Counted from the first letter of the stretch, positions 1 through 12,172 are shown. The stretch: 64,000 nucleotides of DNA from Arthrobacter sp. MYb213 (GCF_002979915.1 NZ_PCQA01000002.1:186001-250000), one strand, 5' to 3'. Numbers and translations: made by a program. The notes: a model not told the origin generated them from the letters alone.

Positions 1-573
1 CTCCCGCACCACCGCCGGATGCAAAGCCGGGGATTGTTCCGTGTCTGGGGTGGTGAATAAGGTGCCTAGGTGTTCAAAGCGTGGTGGAAGCTGATTACCA
101 GCCATATCCCGGCGGCCAATCAGATCGCTGGCGTCGCCGATGAGTTTGCTCGCTACACCAAAGGGAATGTGAGTCCAAGAAGCTAAAAGCGCGGCCGGGG
201 TTTGGAAACTTGCTTTACCTGCGCAGCGGCGCGGCGCCCGGGTGGTGTCTGGGGCGGTGGTGCGTAATGTGTCGAGTTCTGTTTCGTCCAGGGTGTGGGC
301 GTTGGTAGCTGCGAGTCGGTCAGCACCGGTGACACGGATGCGGGCTGCTTCATCCTCTAGCTGTTGGCCGGTGGTGGCAAGTTCCAAGGCGAGGCGGGGA
401 TCGGTGGTCTCTGCCAGGTGTAAGCGCAGGAAGGTGAACAGTGCGGTGCCGGTGGTGGCGAGTTTGCGCAAGATTTCGCCGGTGAGGTTTTGTGGCTCAC
501 TGGTGGCTGCGGCGAGCTCGGTGAGCGTCGTGTGCAGTTCGGTGAGGGTAGTGGCCCCGGCGGTGGTGTTCAT
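1..573 (-). CDS. DUF222 / 13E12-repeat family protein, C-terminus cut off by the window edge
   Basis: An uninterrupted minus-strand frame runs from an ATG at 573 to base 1 (191 codons), so the gene continues beyond the window. The N-terminus reads MNTTAGATTLTELHTTLTEL and is rich in Thr, Ala and Leu. A later segment has ALLASWTHIPFGVASKLIGD followed by ASDLIGRR, then GNQLPPRFEHLGTLF. This layout is that of the actinobacterial DUF222 (13E12) family, whose members often end in an HNH nuclease domain. The HNH part would lie outside the window, so nuclease activity cannot be judged. These genes are multicopy and fast-evolving in Arthrobacter relatives. It lies downstream of guaB on the same strand, beyond guaB's terminator, so it should be transcribed separately. 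Confidence 0.75.
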   Translation of the reverse strand, partial: MNTTAGATTLTELHTTLTELAAATSEPQNLTGEILRKLATTGTALFTFLRLHLAETTDPRLALELATTGQQLEDEAARIRVTGADRLAATNAHTLDETELDTLRTTAPDTTRAPRRCAGKASFQTPAALLASWTHIPFGVASKLIGDASDLIGRRDMAGNQLPPRFEHLGTLFTTPDTEQSPALHPAVVRE

Positions 574-663
574 GATGTGAGTATGCGCGCGGTGGTGGGC
601 TTGGACGGTGGGGGCGGGACCGAATGTGGATAAGTGCGCAAAGGCTTGATGGACGGGGACAAA

Positions 664-698
664 AACGCCCCGCACCTGTTGGACAGGTGCGGGGCGTT
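664..698 (-). terminator. Rho-independent terminator of guaB
   Basis: A perfect 16-bp stem (664-679 with 683-698, loop TGG) built on CGCCCCGCACCTGT. On the minus strand it is followed by a run of Ts (read from AAAAA at 661-665). It lies 32 bases after the guaB stop. On the plus strand there is no T-run, so it works for guaB. Confidence 0.9.
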
Positions 699-729
699 GA
701 TCGTGCGTGGACTATAGTCCGGGCCGGGT

Positions 730-2268
<1,539 letters not shown>

Positions 2269-2343
2269 TTAAATGGTAGATCTCTTTTGGGCCAGAGACG
2301 ATTCTCGTCGAAGATCTGTGTCTAAGCTAACGTCAGCGGGCCG

Positions 2344-4449
2344 TCATTTCTTCCCCGGCCACCCGGTAGCCGCACTAAATGCGGCGGCGAAGCGTGGGGC
2401 GGCGCTGTTGACGAAGGTTTTGGACAGGTGTGAATCATCGATGTAAACCAACACGTTGCCAATCACCGCCTTGCAGATACCCTCCGGGCAGAGCAGTGAG
2501 GTCATTTCCAAGGGACGCACCGAGGAGCCGTAGTGATGTGTTTCTAAGAAGGTGTCGATCGGATTGACCTCGGCCAGTTTATCGGTCACCGGGGCATCGC
2601 AGGCGGAATCCTCTGAGCGATTACGACCCACACAGTCCGGGATGGAGGAATCAAAGCGCGGGGTGTCTCGCATCGCGATGACCTGGGATCCGGCGTCAAC
2701 GAACGGATCGATCGCCTCCGCGTACCCATCGACCATGGTTTCTTGGGAGGCGGCGGAATTGCCAAACTCGTCCGGTGCCCCCACGGTTTGGGTGGCGACG
2801 GTGAGCACCATCGCCGGCGCAAGCTTGGTGACGTAGTCTTGCGCGGCCTCTTGGAAGGCGGCGCATTCTTCGGCGTCCCATGGCATGGTGCTTGAACCGT
2901 AGCGGCAGCCCGGATGATAGATCATCACCCAACTGCCGCCGGCCGCCTCGATGGTGGACGCGGCAGCATCGGACCAGTGCTGGATATGTGAGTCCCCGAG
3001 CAGCACCAGGTCCGGGGCGACGGTGGGATCCCCGCCCTGATTGCAGAACATGATCGCCGGATCTTTTGGAGTGTATTTGCCCTCGCAGTTATCCCCCGGC
3101 GTCTGCCATTCGGTGTCTAATTCGGTGCGTAGCGGCAAGGTGAGTGCGGCCGGGGACGGGTCCCAGTCCGAGGTAGCCTGAGCGCCAGGATTTTCTTCCG
3201 GAGACTGCGCGGCTGCCTGCACCTTACGCTGTTGCACGTTAGAGTCCCACACGGCGATCGGCGCGGCAGCCAACAGAGCCACCAACGCGATAACGAAGGC
3301 TTGGGAGACCAGCTGCGGACGGCGCACCATCGCCAGCATCGGCAGGCCCTGGGGTCGTTCTAAACGAAGCAAGGGTTTTTCAACCCAGCGGGTACTCAGC
3401 CACGACAAGCCAATGGACCCCAAAATAAGTACCGTGCCTGCCAGCGGTGAGGCGTGCTCTACCCCTGCCAGTTGCAGGTAGAAGACCAGTAGTGGCCAGT
3501 GCCAGAGGTACATCCCGTAGGACAGCCCACCGAGTTTGGTCAGCGGTGCCAAGCTGAGAATCCCGGAAGGGTTCTTCCATGACCGGGATTCGGGAGCCAT
3601 GATCAGCAGTGCTGCGCCCAGGGTTGGCACTAACGCCAGATACCCGGGGAATTGTCCTTCAACGTCTAGTAGCGCGCCGCAAGAGACGATCACCAGTAAC
3701 CCGGTCCAGCCACCAATTCGGCGTAACCATACGGGTAATCGTGAGAGTAGCGGTAAGGCCAAGGCGAGCATGGAGCCCAGCGCAAATTCCCACATTCGGG
3801 CGCCGGTGTGAAAGTAGGCCAGGCGCTGATCGGCCGCGGTCAAGTAGATCGAGTAGCTCAGCGAACCGGCAAAGACGGCGGCGAACATGATGAATGCGAT
3901 CAGCTCGAACCGGTACCGCGATAAGAACCGCCGCCAGATGAAGGCACACACCACCAGTAATACCGGCCAGATGATGAAGATCTGTCCCTGCACCGACAAT
4001 GACCAGAAGTGTTGCAGAGGTGAGGAGGCAGAGGTGTTAAACGCGTAGTAGTCCACGTTGGTCTCGGCCAAGGCCCAGTTCTGCTTAAAGAAGAGTGAGG
4101 AGAAAGCTTCATTGATCAGCGATAACCAGCCGGTGGCCGGCAGGACCAGCCAGGCGGTTACCGCGGTAGCTACGATGATCAGTGCCGCTTGGGGCATTAA
4201 TCGGGAGAAGCGGTGTAGCCAGTTACCGAGAACCGAGACTTTCTGACCACCGCTGAGTTTGCGAGTGAGCGATCCGGTGAGGAAAAAGGCCGAAAGCATC
4301 AGGAAGATGTCTACCCCGCCGGAGACCCGCGAAAACCAGATGTGATAGCACATCACCAAGAGCACGGCGAGCGCGCGCAGTCCTTGCAAATCGGCACGAA
4401 AACCCGCGGAAGGCACGGTGTTTTTGTTGCTGCTGATCGCTTGGGACAC
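2344..4449 (-). CDS. Acyltransferase-3 / SGNH fusion protein (OafA/YrhL type)
   Basis: A 701-residue membrane O-acyltransferase. The N-terminal half is an acyltransferase-3 domain with about ten to eleven membrane spans. It begins FRADLQGLRALAVLLVMCYH, where the conserved histidine sits in the first span, and has the family's SGGVDIFLMLSAFFLTG and YGMYLWHWPLLVF. The C-terminal third is a periplasm-type SGNH hydrolase domain: LVLLGDSHIQHW carries the catalytic Ser, and YIDDSHLSKTF near the end carries the Asp and His. Such fusions acetylate cell-wall polymers or surface glycans; the substrate here is not deducible. The start is GTG at 4449 with AAGGAAA about 10 bases upstream. It sits alone, separated from guaB by about 108 bases. 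A 30-base dyad (4525-4554) lies in its upstream region and may control it. Confidence 0.9.
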   Translation of the reverse strand: MSQAISSNKNTVPSAGFRADLQGLRALAVLLVMCYHIWFSRVSGGVDIFLMLSAFFLTGSLTRKLSGGQKVSVLGNWLHRFSRLMPQAALIIVATAVTAWLVLPATGWLSLINEAFSSLFFKQNWALAETNVDYYAFNTSASSPLQHFWSLSVQGQIFIIWPVLLVVCAFIWRRFLSRYRFELIAFIMFAAVFAGSLSYSIYLTAADQRLAYFHTGARMWEFALGSMLALALPLLSRLPVWLRRIGGWTGLLVIVSCGALLDVEGQFPGYLALVPTLGAALLIMAPESRSWKNPSGILSLAPLTKLGGLSYGMYLWHWPLLVFYLQLAGVEHASPLAGTVLILGSIGLSWLSTRWVEKPLLRLERPQGLPMLAMVRRPQLVSQAFVIALVALLAAAPIAVWDSNVQQRKVQAAAQSPEENPGAQATSDWDPSPAALTLPLRTELDTEWQTPGDNCEGKYTPKDPAIMFCNQGGDPTVAPDLVLLGDSHIQHWSDAAASTIEAAGGSWVMIYHPGCRYGSSTMPWDAEECAAFQEAAQDYVTKLAPAMVLTVATQTVGAPDEFGNSAASQETMVDGYAEAIDPFVDAGSQVIAMRDTPRFDSSIPDCVGRNRSEDSACDAPVTDKLAEVNPIDTFLETHHYGSSVRPLEMTSLLCPEGICKAVIGNVLVYIDDSHLSKTFVNSAAPRFAAAFSAATGWPGKK

Positions 4450-4524
4450 GGGTGCGGCTTTCCTTGTCGATTCTGTGGTCAGTGGTCCGCTCCGACCGTG
4501 ATCTCAGCGGACAACCATCAATTT

Positions 4525-4575
4525 TACCAAGTGAACTTCGTTATGAACTTGGTATTAGCTGTGCACGGCCGTGCA
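4525..4575. promoter_or_regulatory. Two palindromic elements in the divergent acyltransferase/tetR spacer
   Basis: The 308-base spacer 4450-4757 has no gene. It holds an inverted repeat with arms TACCAAGT (4525-4532) and ACTTGGTA (4547-4554), with GAACTT repeated directly within it, and a perfect 14-bp palindrome TGCACGGCCGTGCA (4562-4575). Both are plausible operators for the divergent genes. The binding protein is unknown. Confidence 0.45.
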
Positions 4576-4757
4576 GAACCTAATTAGTGAAGTGCCCATC
4601 TTGGGCTGACTTGTGTGGTTTAGATCGGCTTAGATGGGTGAACTGATTGCATCACAATCGGCGTGCCACGACAGCAACCCACTGCGGAAGCTTGATAGCA
4701 CAAGATTGACTAGACTCAGTAATGACTCTATCCGCTTCTTCTTCAGGAGTTGGCCCC

Positions 4758-5372
4758 ATGCCACCGACAATCCCGCCGCTTGGACGCCGCGAACGCAACA
4801 AGCAGGCCAAGCTTGAACGGATCGTCACGGCCGCGAGTGAACTCTTTGTAGCGCATGGTGTTGATGACGTCACCACCGGTCAGATCGCCGACGCGGCGGA
4901 TATCGGAACCGGCACCTTGTTCCTCTATGCGAAGACCAAGGGTGAACTGTTACTGCTTGTGCAGAACCGCCACTACGCTGAAGCCTTGGAACAAGGCCAG
5001 AAGGCAGCGAGCTCCCAAACCAATGCCTTGGACGCGGTCATGGCGCTCATCGCGCCCATCGTGGAGTGCAATAGGACCCAAGTCCAGAACGGTCGAACCT
5101 ACCTACGCGAGATGCTCTTCGGCGACCCCACCGAAGAGCACCATGGCGCAGCTTTGAACATCATTAGGCAAACAGAGCGTGCACTAGCCGAACTTCTGCA
5201 GGACCGCCAGGATCTGGACTCAGAAACCGCGGCAACTCTTGCACAGGTGATCTCCTCGATCCAGTATGTTTCCATGGCCTCGGCGATGGACCCGGACATT
5301 CCGGTTAGCCAGTTGACCGCAGCGATCCGTACCCAGGTCGGCACGGTGCTTGGACGCCAGTCGGCTGAGTAA
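4758..5372 (+). CDS. TetR-family transcriptional regulator
   Basis: A 204-residue repressor. The N-terminal TetR helix-turn-helix spans roughly residues 10-60: RRERNKQAKLERIVTAASEL, then VDDVTTGQIADAADIGTGTL and FLYAKTKGELLLL. The rest is an unspecific all-helical ligand-binding domain. I start it at ATG 4758 and not at the upstream 4722, because AGGAG at 4745-4749 has correct spacing for 4758 and lies inside the longer version. It is convergent with the oxidoreductase gene 5411-6406. That gene's promoter contains a perfect ATGAGT-GA-ACTCAT dyad, the size and type that TetR proteins bind, so the oxidoreductase is its likely target. The TTGACT at 4706 is a possible -35. The effector cannot be deduced. 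Confidence 0.88.
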   Translation: MPPTIPPLGRRERNKQAKLERIVTAASELFVAHGVDDVTTGQIADAADIGTGTLFLYAKTKGELLLLVQNRHYAEALEQGQKAASSQTNALDAVMALIAPIVECNRTQVQNGRTYLREMLFGDPTEEHHGAALNIIRQTERALAELLQDRQDLDSETAATLAQVISSIQYVSMASAMDPDIPVSQLTAAIRTQVGTVLGRQSAE

Positions 5373-5410
5373 GAACTGTCGCTAAATCTCAAAGACGCCG
5401 TGACACCGCG

Positions 5411-6406
5411 TTACTTTACGGTGATGACAATCTTGCCGCGATGCCCGCCTGTGGTCAGCGCGTCTAATGCCTCGGGAACCTGCTCAAAGCTGAAGCTCTG
5501 ACCAACCACGGGTTTAATGACGCCCGAGTCCACCAGTTCTGCAATATTGCGCAGCTGACTTCCACTGGACTTCATGAAGAGGAATTCGAATTCAACGCCC
5601 AAGCGCTTGGCTTGCTTGCGTACTTTATAGCTGAGCCCACGGAACACCAATCCCAAGACGGGACCCAATCCGCGCTCGGCGGCGAAGGCCGGTGTGGGCG
5701 GCCCGGTGATGCCAATGACCTTCCCGCCTGGTTTCAGCACGGTCAACGATTTGGCGAGATTTTCTCCGCCTAGGCTGTCGAGCACTAGGTCAAAATTCGA
5801 TAGCTGCGTAGCAAAATCCTCGGTGCGGTAGTCGATGACCTGATCCGCGCCGAGTTCAGCTAAGAAGCCGGCGTTTTTTGTCGAAGCTGTGGTGACCACG
5901 TGGGCGCCTAGGTGCTTGGCCAACTGAATAGCGATGGTTCCTACTCCCCCGGCGCCACCATGAATCAGTATTTTCTGACCTGGACGCAAATTCCCGCGCT
6001 CAACTAGCGCTTGCCAGGCTGTGAGGGCCACTAAGGGTAACGACGCTGCCTGCGTCGCATCCATGCTCCTTGGTGCGAGCGCAACATCAGCCTGATCCAC
6101 CGCAATGCGTTGGGCGAAGGTTCCGATACGTTGATCTCGCGGGCGGGCGAACACTGTGTCGCCGGGTGCAAAATCCTTGACCTTCGCTCCGACAACGATG
6201 ATGGTGCCAGCAAGGTCATGGCCGAGAGCCAGTGGAAGCTTGTAGGGCAGGATTGCCTTGAATTCACCGAGACGAATCTTCTCATCAAGCTGATTCACGC
6301 TGCTCGCCGCGATTTCAATGAGGACGTCTTGCTCCCCCACGTTTGGCTCTGGGACTTCGGCCTCATGCAGGAGGCCCTTGTATTTATTGATGATGAACGC
6401 GCGCAA
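5411..6406 (-). CDS. Zinc-independent quinone-oxidoreductase-type MDR protein (NADP-dependent)
   Basis: A 331-residue medium-chain dehydrogenase/reductase of the quinone-oxidoreductase branch. It has the GroES-like N-terminal domain (ALGHDLAGTIIVVG, about residues 60-75). The Rossmann nucleotide-binding motif is ILIHGGAGGVGTIAIQLAKH. No zinc-ligand cysteine cluster is visible, which argues against a true alcohol dehydrogenase. It probably reduces quinones or reactive enones with NADPH; the substrate is unknown. The start is TTG at 6406, supported by AGGAG (6413-6417) six bases upstream. A consensus sigma-A promoter with an embedded operator lies just upstream (6449-6477). It is convergent with the tetR gene 4758-5372, which probably represses it. 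Confidence 0.88.
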   Translation of the reverse strand: MRAFIINKYKGLLHEAEVPEPNVGEQDVLIEIAASSVNQLDEKIRLGEFKAILPYKLPLALGHDLAGTIIVVGAKVKDFAPGDTVFARPRDQRIGTFAQRIAVDQADVALAPRSMDATQAASLPLVALTAWQALVERGNLRPGQKILIHGGAGGVGTIAIQLAKHLGAHVVTTASTKNAGFLAELGADQVIDYRTEDFATQLSNFDLVLDSLGGENLAKSLTVLKPGGKVIGITGPPTPAFAAERGLGPVLGLVFRGLSYKVRKQAKRLGVEFEFLFMKSSGSQLRNIAELVDSGVIKPVVGQSFSFEQVPEALDALTTGGHRGKIVITVK

Positions 6407-6448
6407 AGGGGTCTCCTGAGACAGCCTTGAATAATATGACCTAAATCA

Positions 6449-6477
6449 ATTATGAGTGAACTCATTTATTATGTCAA
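6449..6477 (-). promoter_or_regulatory. Promoter with embedded TetR-type operator for the oxidoreductase
   Basis: On the minus strand TTGACA (6472-6477) is followed by exactly 17 bases and CATAAT (6449-6454), a near-consensus vegetative promoter. The dyad ATGAGT-GA-ACTCAT (6452-6465) covers the spacer and the -10 element, and flanking AT-rich bases extend it imperfectly. A repressor bound here would block RNA polymerase directly. The neighbouring TetR protein is the obvious candidate. Confidence 0.75.
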
Positions 6478-6516
6478 TGTGATTCCCGCGGCTCAAAACC
6501 TGTTTTAAGGCAGCAA

Positions 6517-6562
6517 AATGCCGCCACCGGCCAGAGCGGAAGCTCTAGCTAGTGACGGCATT
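6517..6562 (-). terminator. Terminator of groL
   Basis: Outer stem AATGCCG (6517-6523) with CGGCATT (6556-6562) and an inner hairpin AGAGC-GGAA-GCTCT (6533-6546). TTTT follows on the minus strand. It lies 20 bases downstream of the groL stop. Confidence 0.75.
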
Positions 6563-6581
6563 CGGTCAAGGATTTGATTCC

Positions 6582-8183
<1,602 letters not shown>

Positions 8184-8280
8184 CTAACTCCTGAAATAGC
8201 ATAGGTCGCAGTTCGGCCTCTAACCCTTTGAGATCATTGATCAAATCAAGGATTGGGACCATAAAACTACGAGGTTGGCG

Positions 8281-8577
8281 TTACTTTACGACAACTGCCA
8301 GAACGTCGCGAGCCGAAAGTACTAGGTACTCTTCGTTGCCGACCTTTACTTCGGTTCCACCGTACTTGGAGTACAGAACTACGTCGCCTTCAGCAACGTC
8401 CAAAGGAATACGGTTGCCCTTGTCGTCAATGCGGCCAAGGCCTACTGCAACAACGGTGCCTTCCTGTGGCTTTTCCTTAGCGGAATCAGGGATGACCAAA
8501 CCGGATGCGGTGGTGGTTACGGCTTCGACCTGCTTGATGACAATGCGGTCTTCGAGTGGCTTGATGGAGACAGACAT
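8281..8577 (-). CDS. groES: 10-kDa co-chaperonin GroES
   Basis: Heptameric lid of the GroEL chamber. The start ATG at 8577 ([16 protein letters not shown]) has AAAAGGAGAG directly upstream; an upstream ATG would add nine residues and place the ribosome binding site inside the gene. The product is 98 residues, the standard length. The mobile loop region [20 protein letters not shown] and the C-terminal segment [34 protein letters not shown] are conserved. It is the first gene of the groES-groL unit. Transcription starts upstream at the CIRCE element (8738-8764), so HrcA repression and heat induction are expected. Confidence 0.97.
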   Translation of the reverse strand: MSVSIKPLEDRIVIKQVEAVTTTASGLVIPDSAKEKPQEGTVVAVGLGRIDDKGNRIPLDVAEGDVVLYSKYGGTEVKVGNEEYLVLSARDVLAVVVK

Positions 8578-8737
8578 GGTCTCTCCTTTTCGTGTATGAA
8601 CCAATGAATGTAGGGTTTCGCCCTATGGCATTGGACCAACCGTCGTCGCGGTGCCAGTTGGTGTGATCCAGTCAGGCGGTGTGCGTCGCGTAAGCAGAGC
8701 TCGCGCTTAGCACCCACTGATGACTTTAGGCCGTGAA

Positions 8738-8764
8738 TTAGCACTCGGTCAAGGTGAGTGCTAA
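8738..8764 (-). promoter_or_regulatory. CIRCE operator (HrcA binding site) with overlapping -35 of groES
   Basis: Perfect TTAGCACTC-N9-GAGTGCTAA. On the minus strand TTGACC lies inside the nine-base loop and TAAAGT (8723-8728) follows after 18 bases, so the operator covers the -35 box of the groES promoter. A further half-site-like TTAGCACCCA occurs at 8708-8717. The element begins 8 bases after the permease stop codon, so there is almost no room for a separate terminator of that gene. Confidence 0.95.
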
Positions 8765-8772
8765 TGATTGCC

Positions 8773-10350
8773 CTAGTTCGTCACACCGGTTCGCGCAGAG
8801 CGGACTTTCGCCGATTCTTCGATATCCGCTGGGGCCGACAAATCCATCTCTAACAATGGAACCACCTTGGATTTGGTGACGTAGCGATGAATCAGCCATA
8901 AGCCGAGAAATAATGGCAGTCCAATATAGGCGGAGAGCACCTCCAAGCCCTTGCCAGCAACCACGGCCTCAAAGTTCTGCCCGCCAATCACTAACAACAG
9001 CATCACGAAGGCAACGATTGGGCCCAGCGGAAAGAGTGGCGCTTTATAAGGAAGATCCGAGAGGTCATAACCCTGAGCAACGTAGCCTCTGCGGAACCGA
9101 TAATGCGAAACTGCGAGGCCCACCCAGACAATAAATCCACAGAGCCCTGAGACATTGAGCAGCCAGGCGTAGGCTGCACCTTGGCCCACCAGCGCTGCGA
9201 GAAATCCGAAGAGTCCCACCGCGGCTGTAGCGAGCAGCGCGAAGATCGGCACTCCGCGCGAGTTCGTCCGGCCGAAGATCTTCGGCGCCTTGCCATCATG
9301 CGCCATCGAGTACAGCATGCGCGTCGACGCGTAGAGCCCCGAATTGCCTGCGGAAAGAATCGCGGTGAGAATGACGGCATTCATCGCAGCGGCGGCGAAG
9401 GCGATACCCGCACGCTCAAAGACCAGAGTAAACGGAGAGGAAGCCACATCGGCTTCACCACTGGCTAGCAGGCTCGGATCCGTAAATGGTAACAACGTAC
9501 CGATGATGAAAATCGCACCAATGTAGAACAGCATGATGCGCCAGAAAACAGTGCGCACCGCTCTGGGCACTTCACGCCGTGGATCCTTAGCTTCCCCGGC
9601 AGCTACGCCCACCAGCTCGGTACCTTGGAATGAGAACCCTGCGATCATGAAGACCGCCACGATGGACAGCCATCCCCCGTTGAATACGTCTTGGCCTTCG
9701 CGCCAGTTAGCTAGCGGGTCGGTGTGACTTCCGAGAATTCCAAAGATCATCAGCACGCCGGCAATGATAAAAGCAATGACTGCGACCACCTTGATTAACG
9801 CAAGCCAGAATTCGCCTTCGCCGAAGGCCTTGGAAGACAGCGCGTTCAGGGCCGTCAAGACCACGAGGAATCCACCGGCCCAGACCCAGCCTGGAACGTC
9901 GGGTAGCCAGAAACTCATGACAATGCCCGCAGCGACCAGCTCGGCCGCAACCGTTATCGCCCAGTTGAACCAGTAGTTCCACCCAATGGCGAAGCCGAAC
10001 GATGGTGAGACGAAGCGAGTGGCAAAAGTTTGGAAGGAACCCGCCACCGGAATCTTCGCCGTCATTTCACCCAGGGACTGCATCAGCAGGTAGACCATGA
10101 GGCCTACCGCGGCGAACGCCACCAGCGCTCCACCAGGACCTGCCTGGGCGATGCTTCCGCCGGAGGCGACAAACAAGCCGGTGCCGATGGACCCGCCAAT
10201 GGCGATCATCTGCAGATGCCGGCTACTCAGTCCTCGCTTGAGCTGATTTCCTCCTGTTTCGCCTAATGGTGCTGTTCCCCTTGAATCGCTGCCTCGTTGC
10301 AGGACCTTGGGTTGGTCTTTCGTCAGGAAAACTTTGCTCACAGGTGACAT
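8773..10350 (-). CDS. APC-superfamily amino-acid permease (AAT type)
   Basis: A 525-residue integral membrane transporter with about twelve spans. The first span carries the signature MIAIGGSIGTGLFVASGGSIAQAGPGGALV after a polar N-terminus containing LKRGLSSRHLQ, which marks the AAT group of proton-coupled amino-acid permeases (relatives LysP, GabP, PheP). Other family segments are SFQTFATRFVSPSFGFAIGWNYW and SFQGTELVGVAAGEAKDP. The specific amino acid cannot be told. The start at ATG 10350 has no clear ribosome binding site; GTG four codons downstream is possible. A 17-base dyad lies 16 bases upstream of the start. The stop codon almost abuts the CIRCE element. Confidence 0.9.
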   Translation of the reverse strand: MSPVSKVFLTKDQPKVLQRGSDSRGTAPLGETGGNQLKRGLSSRHLQMIAIGGSIGTGLFVASGGSIAQAGPGGALVAFAAVGLMVYLLMQSLGEMTAKIPVAGSFQTFATRFVSPSFGFAIGWNYWFNWAITVAAELVAAGIVMSFWLPDVPGWVWAGGFLVVLTALNALSSKAFGEGEFWLALIKVVAVIAFIIAGVLMIFGILGSHTDPLANWREGQDVFNGGWLSIVAVFMIAGFSFQGTELVGVAAGEAKDPRREVPRAVRTVFWRIMLFYIGAIFIIGTLLPFTDPSLLASGEADVASSPFTLVFERAGIAFAAAAMNAVILTAILSAGNSGLYASTRMLYSMAHDGKAPKIFGRTNSRGVPIFALLATAAVGLFGFLAALVGQGAAYAWLLNVSGLCGFIVWVGLAVSHYRFRRGYVAQGYDLSDLPYKAPLFPLGPIVAFVMLLLVIGGQNFEAVVAGKGLEVLSAYIGLPLFLGLWLIHRYVTKSKVVPLLEMDLSAPADIEESAKVRSARTGVTN

Positions 10351-10713
10351 ACAACACGACTTGAAGCTCGGATGCGATCCGAGTCACAGCAAGCAAATAC
10401 GCCTGCGTTTTTGACTCGCCGTACGCACTAAGAATCACGTCAAGGGCTGGGCTCGCATTCGGTGGCAAAGGTTATAACCAGACATTCGATACGGCTCAAC
10501 TCACTCTCTAAGCAACTAGAGATCATCAACCTAAACTTATTCTCCAAGGGGTCGAGAATTAGCAAAACTTGGTCTTGTGAATTTTTCCTTTCACGCCCAC
10601 ACCCAAAGATACTCAGAGGTAACCGCCCCTTGACCCCATTCGCGACGACAGATCACTTCATGAATAAAGAAAGCGTATTCTCTCGATGTGACGCAAAATC
10701 GTAATAAAGCGTC
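10351..10713. promoter_or_regulatory. Divergent intergenic region with a dyad next to the permease start
   Basis: No gene is seen in these 363 bases. Close to the permease start lies CTCGGAT-GCG-ATCCGAG (10367-10383), a perfect 7-bp inverted repeat. It could be an operator or a small leader hairpin just before the ribosome binding region. The remainder is AT-richer than the neighbouring genes and should hold the promoters of the two divergent genes, but no consensus promoter stands out. Confidence 0.4.
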
Positions 10714-10785
10714 GTGAGCCATAAGCCATCGGGAACACCAGTTAGCGCATCTCGACTACTGCGGAATGACGATAGGCTGGAACTT

Positions 10786-12027
10786 ATGGCTCAGGCATCA
10801 AATGACTCAACTCTTAACGACCAATTCGCAGCGCTCCTCTCCCCCGAGGGGTGGTCGTTGCTCGCTACCATTGACCCTTCTATGGTGGCGTCCAAAGATT
10901 CCGCGTGGACTCTAAATGAGAAGCTACGCAAAGACGGACACGATGCCGCGATAGTTCGTGCTGTTATTGCTCAAGCGGAACTCCGATACCGCGGGCGGGT
11001 TAAGTTTGGTCCCTTTGCCGACACCCTGATCTTCACCCCTGCAGGGTTAGAGCAATCCACTCGTCTGATGATCGCTGGGCTGCATGCGCGTCGCTTTGAG
11101 CAAGCCCAAAGCCAGCACGTGGCAGACCTCGGTTGTGGCATTGGAGCCGACTCCATTGCCATGGCCAGTGCCGGTTTGAAGGTCACCGCGGTAGAGAAGG
11201 ATGAGACGACGGCAGCTGCGGTCACGCTCAACCTCATGCCTTTTGATAATGCTGAGGTACGTCACGGCACCGCAGAAGACACTGATCTCACGGGAATTGA
11301 CGCCGTCTGGCTAGACCCAGCGCGACGAACTGATATTTCTGGCGCCTCACGCCGACTCTTTGATCCTGAGGCTTTTTCCCCTCCTCTGTCATTTGTGGAG
11401 AAACTAGTCGATGACGGCATGGATGTAGGCGTAAAGCTCGGCCCAGGCATACCTCACGAAGCCATCCCTGTAGGTGCCGAAGCCGTCTGGATTTCAGATC
11501 ACGGCTCGGTCATCGAAGTTTGCCTGTGGTTCGGCAAACTCAAACGTCAAGACATCTCCCGTGCCGCATTAGTCATTGATAAGAATGGCGCACACGAACT
11601 GATCAGCTCGGTCACCGTAGAGCAAGATGCCAAGGCACCTGTTGGAGAACTGGCGGCGCACATCTATGAACCAGATGGTGCGGTCATTCGTTCACATCTC
11701 ATTGGCACCATGCTTGAGCAGACCGGTGGACATCTCTTAGATGAGCACATCGCGTACTTCACCCATGCAGAAAAGATCACCACACCTTTCGCACGTGGTT
11801 TCGAAGTACTCGCGGTTCACGATTACAACGTGAAGAAGTTGCGCAGCTGGGTGAAGGCCAACGGTATTGGATCCTTGGATATCAAAAAGCGCGGTGTCGA
11901 CGTCACCCCCGAAGAGTTGCGCCGTATCCTGCTGTCCGGGTCCCCAAAGAGTGCCAAGAACAAAGCAACGCTCATCTTGGCCCGTCTGGGAGAAAAGCGC
12001 GTAGCCTTCGAAGTAAAGCCCCACTAA
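10786..12027 (+). CDS. Class I SAM-dependent methyltransferase with THUMP-like C-terminal domain
   Basis: A predicted S-adenosylmethionine-dependent methyltransferase of about 413 residues. The SAM-binding motif I is VADLGCGIGADSIAMASAG, followed by the acidic strand-2 end VTAVEKDE and the strand-4 motif DAVWLDPARR. The N-terminal part (LLSPEGWSLLATIDPS) and the C-terminal part (HDYNVKKLRSWVKANGIGSL, then IKKRGVDVTPEELRRILLSG) match the actinobacterial proteins annotated as THUMP-like-domain methyltransferases. The C-terminal domain resembles RNA-binding modules, so an RNA substrate is likely but unproven. The frame is open from a GTG at 10714, but ATG 10786 is closer to the conserved start; neither has a strong ribosome binding site. 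Confidence 0.8.
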   Translation: MAQASNDSTLNDQFAALLSPEGWSLLATIDPSMVASKDSAWTLNEKLRKDGHDAAIVRAVIAQAELRYRGRVKFGPFADTLIFTPAGLEQSTRLMIAGLHARRFEQAQSQHVADLGCGIGADSIAMASAGLKVTAVEKDETTAAAVTLNLMPFDNAEVRHGTAEDTDLTGIDAVWLDPARRTDISGASRRLFDPEAFSPPLSFVEKLVDDGMDVGVKLGPGIPHEAIPVGAEAVWISDHGSVIEVCLWFGKLKRQDISRAALVIDKNGAHELISSVTVEQDAKAPVGELAAHIYEPDGAVIRSHLIGTMLEQTGGHLLDEHIAYFTHAEKITTPFARGFEVLAVHDYNVKKLRSWVKANGIGSLDIKKRGVDVTPEELRRILLSGSPKSAKNKATLILARLGEKRVAFEVKPH

Positions 12028-12172
12028 GACCCTCGTTCCATGTCTTGCACTGAGCGAGGCCGGAGAACAAATACAATAAGTATGGATATCCTCCGTTTTT
12101 TGCGCGGGTAGCCACCACCCACCCGCCATCTGGCTCGGTATTTTTCGAGCCCATCACGCAATGAGGAGTTAC

